NCBI GenBank assembly: GCA_946482545.1
Contig: CAMLRX010000044.1
Coordinates: 1 to 33,703, forward strand
Source of the DNA: an uncultured Flavihumibacter sp.
GTDB lineage: Bacteria; Bacteroidota; Bacteroidia; Chitinophagales; Chitinophagaceae
Direction: 5' to 3'
DNA length: 33,703 nucleotides
Part shown: one piece after another, positions 8,868 to 15,820 of the stretch
How positions within the stretch are numbered: position 1 is the stretch's first letter
How the letters are laid out: every line of letters starts with the position of its first letter
Notes under the pieces: model-generated
The model's database searches: none
What the model saw: only the letters and a program-made list of their open reading frames with translations
Told to the model about the DNA's origin: nothing
Translations under genes and position numbers: made by a program

Positions 8868-10604
8868 CTATCTTCCATAAATACTGATCGTCCTCTTCCA
8901 ATGTCTTACGCGTCCATTGGCATGAAAGTACTGTACCAACAGTAGGTAATGCCCCGCCGGTGCCAGCTTCCCGTTCTCTGCAATGCCATCCCATTTGAGT
9001 AACCCCGAGGTTCCCGCGAGCAATTGCCGGGCAATCGTTTTTATGGAACGTCCCGCAAGGTCGAATACCTGGACAGTCAATATCCACCCGGGTTCAGCAA
9101 ATTCGTATTCCAGCAGGAGGATGTCGTGATGCCCATCCCCGTCCGGAGAAATAAGTGTATAGGGTAGCGTAAAAGGGTGTTCCACCGCTGAAACATTATC
9201 CGCCACCTGCTGCGCATTTTTATACCCCGGTGTGCCTGGCGAAGAATGCCAGTTGTTGGGATCATTACTGTTTCTGCCTGTGAATATTCTTTCCAGCGGG
9301 ATACCATCTTTGTTACTGAGCAACTGGTGGTGCCACCGCTCATGGTACGATACTTCATCTACAATTGTTCCCTGGCTGTTAAAGAGTAATACCGTTCCCT
9401 TGTCATCGGGATAGGAGGGCATACTTTTCAATAGGAAAAGTTTTGCTGTATCCTTAACGATGTATTGCTCTGTCAGGAACCTTGTTTCAGCAGAAAATAC
9501 CATATACTCACCGGGGAACAGCAACCTTACAGAAGGACTTAACGGTTCCGATAAAGTAATGGTGCCCGCCGTGTTCTTCCCGCCCAGATACATCGCTGAA
9601 AGGTCAATCGCGCCTGGTCCTTTGTTGTATAGTTCAATATAATCTTCTGCGGGAGGCCGTGGGTTAAACAGGATCTCGTTCAGTAGTACGTTTTCTTTTC
9701 CGGGCACAATGGGTATTGCGGTGGGCAATACAACCTGGCTCTGTTGTATAGTGCCGTTGCAACCGGGTATGTTTTGAATTCCGATACTATAAATCTGATC
9801 ATCATGGAATACTTCGCTGAAGTGTAAGGATACCGCATCGTTCCAGAACACATCTCCAAAAACTGTATCCGGATATAAGCCGGTGACCTTTTCGATAAAT
9901 GAATGTGGTGTGATTGCGTTTGTATCAAAGCCCATATTCATTTGCACAACGATGGTGTTGAGATCGGTCATAAAACTATGTACGGGCACAATGGGAACAA
10001 CGGGCAATGGTTTCATGATACTGCCTGCCTTTCCCGGACTTCCACCTTCCGGATTTTCTGACGCGCTCCAGTTCCTGCTGAAATCACCATCTCGGTGTAC
10101 GTCTACGCAAGATTGTGCCGTATCAATCATTTCCAGCGACCAGCCGCCCTGCTGTTTAAAACTTTCCCTATACCAACCTGCCGCGTAAGCAAGGGCATAT
10201 ATCGTTTGTCCGGAAGCGTCTTTCAATCGAAGCACATCTCCTGCATTATCCAGCGAGGGAAACCTGGTAACCCCTATTGTATGCCCGAACGGCAGGAACA
10301 GTGCAACATTTGAGGTGGCGCAAAGTAGCAGAAAGTCGCCGGGTTCAAGGATGAAGTTTCCCTGAAGTGTGCCGGAGCCTGTCCGGTCGCTGAGTGTCCA
10401 TCCTTCCATGGATACCGACTTGCCGCTCCTGTTCAACACTTCCACATATTCCGCTGCGGGCAATTGCACAGGTGGATCGGGATCTGCCATCAGTTCCGTG
10501 ATCACTATATCGTACCTGCTCACCTGCTGGCTTTCTGTTTCAGTTCCTGTTAAGATCAGTAAGATGATCGATATTATCCTTCTGCACCAGTTCATACCAC
10601 TCAT
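8868..10604 (-). CDS. Secreted lamin-tail-domain protein with type IX secretion-type C-terminus
   Basis: 578 residues. A signal peptide (about 1-26, hydrophobic IISIILLILTG) is followed by two LTD-like domains, one starting VITELMADPDPPVQLPAAEYVEV and one near VLLNEILFNPRPPAEDYIELYN. The last 90 or so residues carry SPDGDGHHDILLL and a FlgD/CHU_C-like fold ending in KRTISIYGR, typical of cell-surface or gliding-associated T9SS cargo. ATG at 10595 is an alternative start that gives an equally good signal peptide. Just upstream (10613-10641) a hairpin GGGCAG-CA-TTCC/GGAA-CA-CTGCCC would lie in its 5' leader. Binding or enzymatic role unknown. Confidence 0.82.
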   Translation of the reverse strand: MSGMNWCRRIISIILLILTGTETESQQVSRYDIVITELMADPDPPVQLPAAEYVEVLNRSGKSVSMEGWTLSDRTGSGTLQGNFILEPGDFLLLCATSNVALFLPFGHTIGVTRFPSLDNAGDVLRLKDASGQTIYALAYAAGWYRESFKQQGGWSLEMIDTAQSCVDVHRDGDFSRNWSASENPEGGSPGKAGSIMKPLPVVPIVPVHSFMTDLNTIVVQMNMGFDTNAITPHSFIEKVTGLYPDTVFGDVFWNDAVSLHFSEVFHDDQIYSIGIQNIPGCNGTIQQSQVVLPTAIPIVPGKENVLLNEILFNPRPPAEDYIELYNKGPGAIDLSAMYLGGKNTAGTITLSEPLSPSVRLLFPGEYMVFSAETRFLTEQYIVKDTAKLFLLKSMPSYPDDKGTVLLFNSQGTIVDEVSYHERWHHQLLSNKDGIPLERIFTGRNSNDPNNWHSSPGTPGYKNAQQVADNVSAVEHPFTLPYTLISPDGDGHHDILLLEYEFAEPGWILTVQVFDLAGRSIKTIARQLLAGTSGLLKWDGIAENGKLAPAGHYLLLVQYFHANGRVRHWKRTISIYGR

Positions 10605-10729
10605 TTTAAGAGGGGCAGCATTCCTGCGCGGAACACTGCCCGGTTGAAAAACCCGAAGGTAGAACGGTCGGAAAAACCGGACAATGTGAAAAACACCGAA
10701 GACCCGGCAGAAAAAAACGGAAAATATTT

Positions 10730-10761
10730 TTGGAAATCACGGATGATTCACTTTAATTTTG
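10730..10761 (+). promoter_or_regulatory. Bacteroidota-type promoter of the asd leader
   Basis: TTG at 10730-10732 (within a TTTTTG run) and TAATTTTG at 10754-10761, 21 nt apart: a close match to TTG-N17..23-TAnnTTTG. Transcription should begin around 10765-10768, directly at the leader ORF. I see no other promoter before asd. Confidence 0.75.
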
Positions 10762-10768
10762 CTCCCGC

Positions 10769-10831
10769 ATGAACACGATGAAACATACAAAACGCATTAA
10801 GAAACAGTTTCCACTAAAGGAAGGTGCATAA
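10769..10831 (+). CDS. Putative asd leader peptide (20 codons)
   Basis: ATG at 10769, stop TAA at 10829-10831. The 20 residues include five Lys (5, 8, 11, 12, 17), two Thr, two Met and one Ile, so half belong to the aspartate amino-acid family that Asd helps to make. The ORF starts about 7 nt after the -7 box, leaving almost no 5' leader; ATG at 10778 is an alternative. It is followed after 26 nt by an intrinsic terminator and then asd. Its last codons contain GGAAGG (10819-10824), which can pair with the terminator's left arm. Seen: ORF, promoter, hairpins. Inferred: ribosome-mediated attenuation. A chance ORF remains possible. Confidence 0.6.
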   Translation: MNTMKHTKRIKKQFPLKEGA

Positions 10832-10857
10832 GCGTTCTGTGTTTACAATAGAATTGA

Positions 10858-10886
10858 GGGCCTTCCAGATTGGAGGGCCTTTTTTT
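10858..10886 (+). terminator. Intrinsic terminator/attenuator upstream of asd
   Basis: Stem GGGCCTTCCA (10858-10867) with TGGAGGGCCT (10871-10880), two G-U pairs and a GAT loop, followed by T7 (10880-10886). It lies between the only visible promoter and asd (ATG 39 nt on), so asd expression would need read-through. The CCTTCC of the left arm (10861-10866) can instead pair with GGAAGG at 10819-10824, and that GGAAGG can alternatively pair with TTTCC at 10808-10812. This is the 1:2 / 2:3 / 3:4 layout of classic attenuators. Confidence 0.8.
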
Positions 10887-10924
10887 ATACTAATAATTAA
10901 CCAACTAAAAGAACAAAAACAAAC

Positions 10925-11914
10925 ATGAAAGTAGCTGTAGTGGGAGCAACCGGCCTGGTAGGCTCCAAAATGTTGCAGGTATTAACGGAACGCAACTTCC
11001 CGGTAACCGAACTTATTCCCGTGGCCTCTGAAAGATCCGTAGGCAAACAGGTGGAGTTTAAGGGAAAGCAATATTCCATTGTGAGCGCCGCCGATGCCAT
11101 TGCCGCCAAGCCCAATGTAGCTATTTTCTCCGCCGGAGGAAGTACTTCCCTGGAGTGGGCACCAAAATTTGCTGAGGCTGGTATTACGGTGATCGACAAT
11201 TCTTCCGCCTGGAGAATGGATCCCACCAAAGCGCTGATCGTTCCCGAAATCAACGCCGATTCGCTTACCGCGGACAATAAAATTATCGCTAACCCCAATT
11301 GCTCTACCATCCAAATGGTGGTGGCTTTGAACCCGCTGCACAAAAAGTACAAGATCAAAAGGATCGTGGTGTCAACCTACCAGTCTGTAACAGGAACCGG
11401 GGTGAAAGCCGTGAACCAGTTGATGAACGAAAGGAAAGGCGTGGAAGGTGAGATGGCCTATAAATACCCCATCGACCTGAACGTGATTCCGCAGATCGAT
11501 GTATTCCTTGATAACGGTTATACCAAGGAAGAAATGAAAATGGTGAAAGAAACCAAGAAGATCATGCGCGATGATTCCATCCGTGTAACGGCCACCACTG
11601 TTCGTATTCCTGTAATGGGCGGACACAGTGAAAGTGTGAACGTGGAGTTTGAGAACGATTTCGACCTGGCTGAAGTACGTTCCCTCCTGAGTTCAGCACC
11701 TGGCGTGGTAGTGGTGGATGATCCCGCCAACGCGCAGTATCCCATGCCGATGGACGCACATGAGAAAGACGAAGTATTCGTAGGCCGCCTTCGCCGCGAC
11801 GAAAGCGCTCCCAATACCCTGAACATGTGGATCGTAAGCGATAACCTCCGCAAAGGTGCCGCCACCAATGCCGTTCAGATCGCGGAATACCTGAATGGGA
11901 AAGGATTGCTTTAG
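10925..11914 (+). CDS. asd: Aspartate-semialdehyde dehydrogenase
   Basis: 329 residues; NADPH-dependent reduction of aspartyl phosphate to aspartate semialdehyde, the branch point to lysine/diaminopimelate, threonine, methionine and isoleucine. The N-terminal Rossmann motif is GATGLVGSKM, the catalytic cysteine is Cys126 in NPNCSTIQM, and the substrate-binding segment VTATTVRIPVMGGHSESV is present. Length is normal for the family. The gene stands alone behind a leader peptide and terminator, and its last bases overlap the convergent DUF2461 gene (11911-11914). Confidence 0.96.
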   Translation: MKVAVVGATGLVGSKMLQVLTERNFPVTELIPVASERSVGKQVEFKGKQYSIVSAADAIAAKPNVAIFSAGGSTSLEWAPKFAEAGITVIDNSSAWRMDPTKALIVPEINADSLTADNKIIANPNCSTIQMVVALNPLHKKYKIKRIVVSTYQSVTGTGVKAVNQLMNERKGVEGEMAYKYPIDLNVIPQIDVFLDNGYTKEEMKMVKETKKIMRDDSIRVTATTVRIPVMGGHSESVNVEFENDFDLAEVRSLLSSAPGVVVVDDPANAQYPMPMDAHEKDEVFVGRLRRDESAPNTLNMWIVSDNLRKGAATNAVQIAEYLNGKGLL

Positions 11915-12585
11915 TGGTCTTCCAATAAACTCCGGTTTAAAAAATCAAGCAGGGGCTTCAAGGTTTTGAAGCCCTTTGCTGTTTCCGGGAGAAAATTGGT
12001 GGCAAGTACTTCTTTATCCGGCACTTCCCGTCCGGCGATAAAGCTTTTCAGCTTCAGGTATTCAATGCCGGTATGGTCCTTTTCATAACCCTTGGGTGCA
12101 TTGGCCAGGCTATATTCAACGCTTTTGTCGAGGTCGCCGTAGGTTTGAATGAATGATTTATTGCGGATGATCTTTCCAAACTCATCGTAACAATAATCGA
12201 TTTCCTGCCGCACTTTCTTCAGTTCCGGGGCCATGGGCATGTACAGCCCGCCGCCAATAAAGCTCTTTCCAGGCTCGAGGTGAACATAGTAACCCGCAAG
12301 CATGGCTTTTTTCCCGCCCATGCAAATGGAGGCGCCGAAATTGGTTTTATACGGAGATTTATCCTTCGAGAAACGAACATCCCGGTTGATGCGGAACATG
12401 CAGTCTTTCGCGGTAAGGTGCGCGATCGTAGGATCGAACTTCGCCATCGCCGGGATCAACTTGTCGATGAAACCTGCAAAATCCTTTCTGGCCTGCTCGT
12501 ATGCTTTTCTATTGGCATCAAACCATTCTTTGTGGTTGTTCTTTGCCAGTTCCTTCAAAAATGAAAATGTACTTGCCTGGATCAT
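11911..12585 (-). CDS. DUF2461 (TIGR02453) family protein
   Basis: 224 residues matching the DUF2461 family: FSFLKELAKNNHKEWFDANRKAYE at the start, then FRINRDVRFSKDKSPYKTNFGA, GYYVHLEPGKSFIGGG and a C-terminal FLPETAKGFKTLKPLLDFLNRSL-like end. The family is widespread in bacteria and has no established function. No signal peptide or membrane segment. It starts 5 bp after the HNH-protein stop on the same strand, so the two are probably one transcript. Confidence 0.88.
   Translation of the reverse strand: MIQASTFSFLKELAKNNHKEWFDANRKAYEQARKDFAGFIDKLIPAMAKFDPTIAHLTAKDCMFRINRDVRFSKDKSPYKTNFGASICMGGKKAMLAGYYVHLEPGKSFIGGGLYMPMAPELKKVRQEIDYCYDEFGKIIRNKSFIQTYGDLDKSVEYSLANAPKGYEKDHTGIEYLKLKSFIAGREVPDKEVLATNFLPETAKGFKTLKPLLDFLNRSLLEDH
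11953..11974 (+). terminator. Possible asd terminator inside the convergent gene
   Basis: Perfect 9-bp inverted repeat GGGCTTCAA/TTGAAGCCC with a 4-nt loop, 39 nt after the asd stop and within the 3' end of the DUF2461 gene. Only three T residues follow, so termination would be weak; it may just be coding sequence. Confidence 0.35.
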
Positions 12586-12590
12586 CGTAA

Positions 12591-13151
12591 TTATATCCTG
12601 CCCCAGTTCTCCCCGCTTTTGATGCGGTACAACGTCATCTCACTCACGCCGTATTTTTCAGCGAGTTGTTTGATGGTGAGCTTGCGTTTGGGATCGTTGA
12701 GTGATTTTTTAATGGTTTTAACCTGTGTGGCGTTGAGTTTAAGTCCTTTTGTGCGTGTGGCCTGAATCTGTTTGTAGGCGATCTTCTGCGGACTTTTCTG
12801 CTGGTGTGCGATCATTTCCTCAAGCGTGGCCCATTTCAGGTTTTTAAGAGTGTTATCGGTTTTGTTGTGATTCAGGTGGATCACATACTTGTATTTAGGA
12901 GAAGGTTTTTTGAGAAAGAGTTTGGCTATTTCACGGTGGATGTAAAGTGTGCCGTTGCTATCGGGCCGGTGAAGGTTAAGGGTTCTGTAGCCTGTGGTGA
13001 GGGAGCCGTTCAGCAGCTTTCCGTCTTCGTTTACCTCTTCGGAATAACTGGCAACACGGCCGCTCGATGACAGTGCATATTTTTTCCTGAGCTGTTTCCA
13101 GCCGGGGAATGGCAAGTGTTTCCACACTTCGCCGGGCAGCTTCTTTACCAT
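12591..13151 (-). CDS. NUMOD4/HNH-type endonuclease-like protein with C-terminal HTH
   Basis: 186 residues. The N-terminus EVWKHLPFPGWKQLRKKYALSSSGRVAS resembles NUMOD4; the middle IHREIAKLF...HLNHNKTDNTLKNLKWAT resembles the HNH_3 nuclease core of homing endonucleases; the C-terminus LTIKQLAEKYGVSEMTLYRI is a helix-turn-helix. This is the domain order of intron/phage homing endonucleases, but no intron or intein is seen in the neighbouring genes (ligA is intact). In the HNH core the usual VDH/VNH reads VIH, so activity is uncertain. It could be a free-standing endonuclease or a domesticated DNA-binding protein. Confidence 0.8.
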   Translation of the reverse strand: MVKKLPGEVWKHLPFPGWKQLRKKYALSSSGRVASYSEEVNEDGKLLNGSLTTGYRTLNLHRPDSNGTLYIHREIAKLFLKKPSPKYKYVIHLNHNKTDNTLKNLKWATLEEMIAHQQKSPQKIAYKQIQATRTKGLKLNATQVKTIKKSLNDPKRKLTIKQLAEKYGVSEMTLYRIKSGENWGRI

Positions 13152-13217
13152 AACATGTTGATTTATTTTAAAGTTACAAAAGCTATCCCGAACTTATCAA
13201 AATATTATCGGTGATAT

Positions 13218-15302
13218 TTAACCGAAGAGTTGAAGAAATTCGTCTTCCGTTATCACCCTTACGGTCGGGATCTTTTTTGCTTTCTCCAGTTTTGACCCTG
13301 CTTCTTCCCCAGCCACCAGGTAATTGAGTTTGCTGCTTACCCCGCTCAGGAGCTTTCCCCCGTTCTTTTCCACCATTTCTTCGGCTTCGCTGCGCTTAAA
13401 GCGGGTGAGGGTGCCGGTGAAAAGGAAGGTCTGGCCGCTCAGGCTTCCTGTGGCTGTCTGGCCTTTTTGGGTATTCCGCAGGTTCAGTCCTGCTTTTTCC
13501 AGTTGTTCAATAAGGTGCAGGTTGTCCTGATTGGAGAAGAACTGGTGGATGCTTCCGGCCACTTTTGTACCCACATCTTCCAGTTCACGGAGTTTTTCTG
13601 CTGAATATTCCTTGAAATCCAGCAGGTGCTCCACGGCGCGGGCCAGCACTTTAGCGGTGGTTTCCCCCACATACCTGATACCCAGGGCGAAGATGATGCG
13701 GTGCAGGGGCTGTTGCTTTGATTTTTCAATTGCTTCCCGGAGGTTCGTGATGGATTTTGGGCCGAAGCCTTCCAGTTTACCGATGGTTTCGAAATCGAGC
13801 GCATAAATACCGGGGATATCGTGGAGCAATTTCAGGTCGTAGAACTTACGGATGTTCGATTCACCTAAACTGCGTATATCCATGGCATCTTTGCTTACGA
13901 AATGAATCATTCTTTCCACCACCTGCGCTTCGCAGTTGAGGTTGATGCAGCGCCAGACGGCTTCGTCTTCAGGCTTAAATAGGGCATCGCCGCAAACAGG
14001 GCAATTTGTTGGGAAGATAATAGGTTCTTCGTTGCCAGTCCTCAGTTCCGCCAATGGCTTCACGATATAAGGAATAACATCTCCGGCCCTTTCCACCAAT
14101 ACGGTATCACCGATATGAAGGTCTTTTTCGCGCACCACATCTTCGTTGAAAAGAGAGATAGAGCCCACTGTAACGCCGCCGATGGGAACTGGATCAATCT
14201 TCGCGACAGGCGTGATGCTGCCCGTGCGTCCCACCTGGAACTCCACCCTGCGGAGGATACTGGTGCCCTGGCGTGCCCGGAATTTGTAAGCCATGGCCCA
14301 ACGCGGGTGGTGGGTAGTCATACCCATCTTGTCTTGGAGGTCGTTTCGGTTTACTTTGATAACCATACCATCTATCTCGTAGGGCAGTTCATCGCGTCCG
14401 GCTTCAAAGCCTGCGCAATATTCGATCACCCCATCAATGCCCTGGAATACTTTCATTTGTTTCACTGGACTCCTGAAACCCATGTTCCACAAAAGTTCCA
14501 GCGATGCGCTATGGCTTTGCAGCGCTGCCGGCATTTCACCAGTGAGGGTAACGTCGCTCACATGGTAAAGAAAGGCTTCGAGGTTGCGTCTTCCCACTTC
14601 TTTGGGGTCCTTGATGCGGAGGGAGCCCGAAGCCGCGTTACGCGGATTGGCAAGCGGGGCAAGGTTTTGGGCCACCAACTGTGCGTTGTAAGCGGCGAAA
14701 TTATTTTTGTTGATCAGTACTTCTCCCCTGATTTCAATTTGTTGTATACCGAATTTGGAGAAAGGCGCTGAAAGCGGCACCGAGCGGATCTGCTTCACAT
14801 TGGTGGTGATTTCTTCACCTTCCACCCCATCGCCGCGTGTGGCGGCCCTTACAAGCAGGTCATTCTCATAAATAAGGGAGATGCTGGCGCCATCGAATTT
14901 CGGTTCCACACAATATTCCACGGTATCGAGGCCTGTTAATTCCCTGGCCTTACGGTCCCAGTCGCGGAGGTCTTCGGCATTGTAGGAGTTCTCCAGCGAA
15001 AGCATCGGCACAAGGTGTTGCACGGTGGTAAACACACTGGTAAGTCCTTTGGCAACGCGCTGTGTAGGCGAATCGGAAGTGATCAGTTCCGGGTGCTCTT
15101 CTTCTGCTTTTTCAAGCAGTTTATACAGTATATCGTATTCACCATCGGAAATAAGCGGATTGTCTTCCACATAGTACCTGTGCTCATGGAATTTAAGGAT
15201 ATCGCGGAGTTGCGCAATCTGTTGTATATCGAAGGAGGAAGGCGTTCTGAGCCATTCAAGTGTTTGTTCCTGGTAAGACCTGATAATATCGCTGGTAAAC
15301 AT
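13218..15302 (-). CDS. ligA: NAD-dependent DNA ligase LigA
   Basis: 694 residues, full length. The adenylation domain has HRYYVEDNPLISDGEYD (NAD-binding Ia region) and the nucleophilic Lys135 in EPKFDG. The OB fold, the four-cysteine zinc finger (CPVCGD...CINLNC), the helix-hairpin-helix repeats and the C-terminal BRCT domain (GQTFLFTGTL onward) follow in the usual order. It seals nicks in replication and repair. The ATG at 15302 lies 17 nt after a TATATTTG box on the minus strand. Not interrupted, despite the HNH gene downstream. Confidence 0.97.
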   Translation of the reverse strand: MFTSDIIRSYQEQTLEWLRTPSSFDIQQIAQLRDILKFHEHRYYVEDNPLISDGEYDILYKLLEKAEEEHPELITSDSPTQRVAKGLTSVFTTVQHLVPMLSLENSYNAEDLRDWDRKARELTGLDTVEYCVEPKFDGASISLIYENDLLVRAATRGDGVEGEEITTNVKQIRSVPLSAPFSKFGIQQIEIRGEVLINKNNFAAYNAQLVAQNLAPLANPRNAASGSLRIKDPKEVGRRNLEAFLYHVSDVTLTGEMPAALQSHSASLELLWNMGFRSPVKQMKVFQGIDGVIEYCAGFEAGRDELPYEIDGMVIKVNRNDLQDKMGMTTHHPRWAMAYKFRARQGTSILRRVEFQVGRTGSITPVAKIDPVPIGGVTVGSISLFNEDVVREKDLHIGDTVLVERAGDVIPYIVKPLAELRTGNEEPIIFPTNCPVCGDALFKPEDEAVWRCINLNCEAQVVERMIHFVSKDAMDIRSLGESNIRKFYDLKLLHDIPGIYALDFETIGKLEGFGPKSITNLREAIEKSKQQPLHRIIFALGIRYVGETTAKVLARAVEHLLDFKEYSAEKLRELEDVGTKVAGSIHQFFSNQDNLHLIEQLEKAGLNLRNTQKGQTATGSLSGQTFLFTGTLTRFKRSEAEEMVEKNGGKLLSGVSSKLNYLVAGEEAGSKLEKAKKIPTVRVITEDEFLQLFG

Positions 15303-15319
15303 GGGATCGAGTTAGATGG

Positions 15320-15327
15320 CAAATATA
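15320..15327 (-). promoter_or_regulatory. Probable -7 element for ligA
   Basis: The minus strand reads TATATTTG (plus CAAATATA), matching TAnnTTTG. A large palindrome (15336-15367) covers the place where the -33 box should lie, and no clear TTG is seen there. Confidence 0.55.
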
Positions 15328-15335
15328 GGGATTGA

Positions 15336-15367
15336 CCCGGTGCCACCGCTATAACGGTGCCACCGGG
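15336..15367. repeat. Paired CGGTGCCACCG palindromes
   Basis: Two copies of the self-complementary 11-mer CGGTGCCACCG (15338-15348 and 15355-15365), each extended by GG or CC, form a larger inverted repeat of 13-nt arms with one central mismatch around CTATAA. The same 11-mer occurs at 15480 and 27928. It sits in the ligA promoter region. Confidence 0.75.
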
Positions 15368-15374
15368 TAGGGTG

Positions 15375-15407
15375 AAAACACGCCGCGTTTCGGCGTGTTT
15401 TTCTTTT
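15375..15407 (+). terminator. Orphan intrinsic terminator
   Basis: Perfect 11-bp stem AAAACACGCCG/CGGCGTGTTTT (15375-15385 with 15391-15401), loop CGTTT, then T-rich TTTTTCTTTT. It points rightward, but no + strand gene lies upstream because ligA runs the other way. It may end an unseen small RNA or antisense transcript, or block read-through toward the amylase gene. Confidence 0.75.
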
Positions 15408-15479
15408 GGTGCGATCCGTTTTTGAACGGGTGCGGAAGGAAGAGGGTGAGAAGTTGGTTTTGGTGGGTTTAGGGCAAAT

Positions 15480-15493
15480 CGGTGCCACCGACG
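15480..15493. repeat. CGGTGCCACCGACG repeat copy
   Basis: 14-mer identical to 27928-27941. No gene is supported in 15408-15705; the 83-codon GTG-started ORF at 15482-15733 has no recognisable protein features. Confidence 0.7.
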
Positions 15494-15618
15494 TTGTTTT
15501 CCCCTGGGTGCCGCGGTGATAAAACCTTTAGAACATCGTTTTTTAAACCTGTCTTACACGGTGAAAATACATCTGATGTGAAGGCGCTGCACAAGCATAA
15601 AAGCATAAACTGTTGCCC

Positions 15619-15658
15619 AAAAGAAAGCCCCTTCTCCCGTATTACCGGAAAAAGGGGC
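15619..15658 (-). terminator. Terminator-like hairpin reading leftward
   Basis: GCCCCTT (15627-15633) pairs with AAGGGGC (15652-15658). On the minus strand the stem is followed by TTTCTTTT. No minus-strand gene feeds into it, so it is another orphan signal in this gap. Confidence 0.5.
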
Positions 15659-15705
15659 GGCAGGTTTTATAATCACGAAGTGTTCCAGCAGGGTAAAAAA
15701 TATTA

Positions 15706-15724
15706 TTGTGTATTTTTTACACAA
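15706..15724. promoter_or_regulatory. Operator-like palindrome upstream of amylase
   Basis: Perfect TTGTGTA-N5-TACACAA inverted repeat, centred about 106 bp before the amylase ATG. The core TGTGTA-N5-TACACA recurs only upstream of susC (20144-20160). Probable binding site for a dimeric regulator; the Nudix-type regulator encoded between the two sites is the natural candidate. Confidence 0.7.
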
Positions 15725-15728
15725 CTAA

Positions 15729-15745
15729 GGTAAAAACTTTTTACC
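15729..15745. promoter_or_regulatory. Second palindrome in the amylase promoter region
   Basis: Perfect 8-bp inverted repeat GGTAAAAA-C-TTTTTACC, four bases after the first palindrome. Its right arm merges with TACCTTCA (15742-15749), which resembles a -7 box with one mismatch. It may be a second operator overlapping the promoter; it has no counterpart at susC. Confidence 0.5.
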
Positions 15746-15820
15746 TTCATTCAGCGAAAAAGGGAAGATTTTTTTCTGAAATGAAAACGATGCCTGCCCT
15801 TAACGCATAAAACCTGTATA

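Noticed and set aside
15482..15733. 83-codon ORF starting with GTG between ligA and the amylase gene
   Set aside because: It runs through a repeat copy, a hairpin and the TGTGTA palindrome, and shows no recognisable features.
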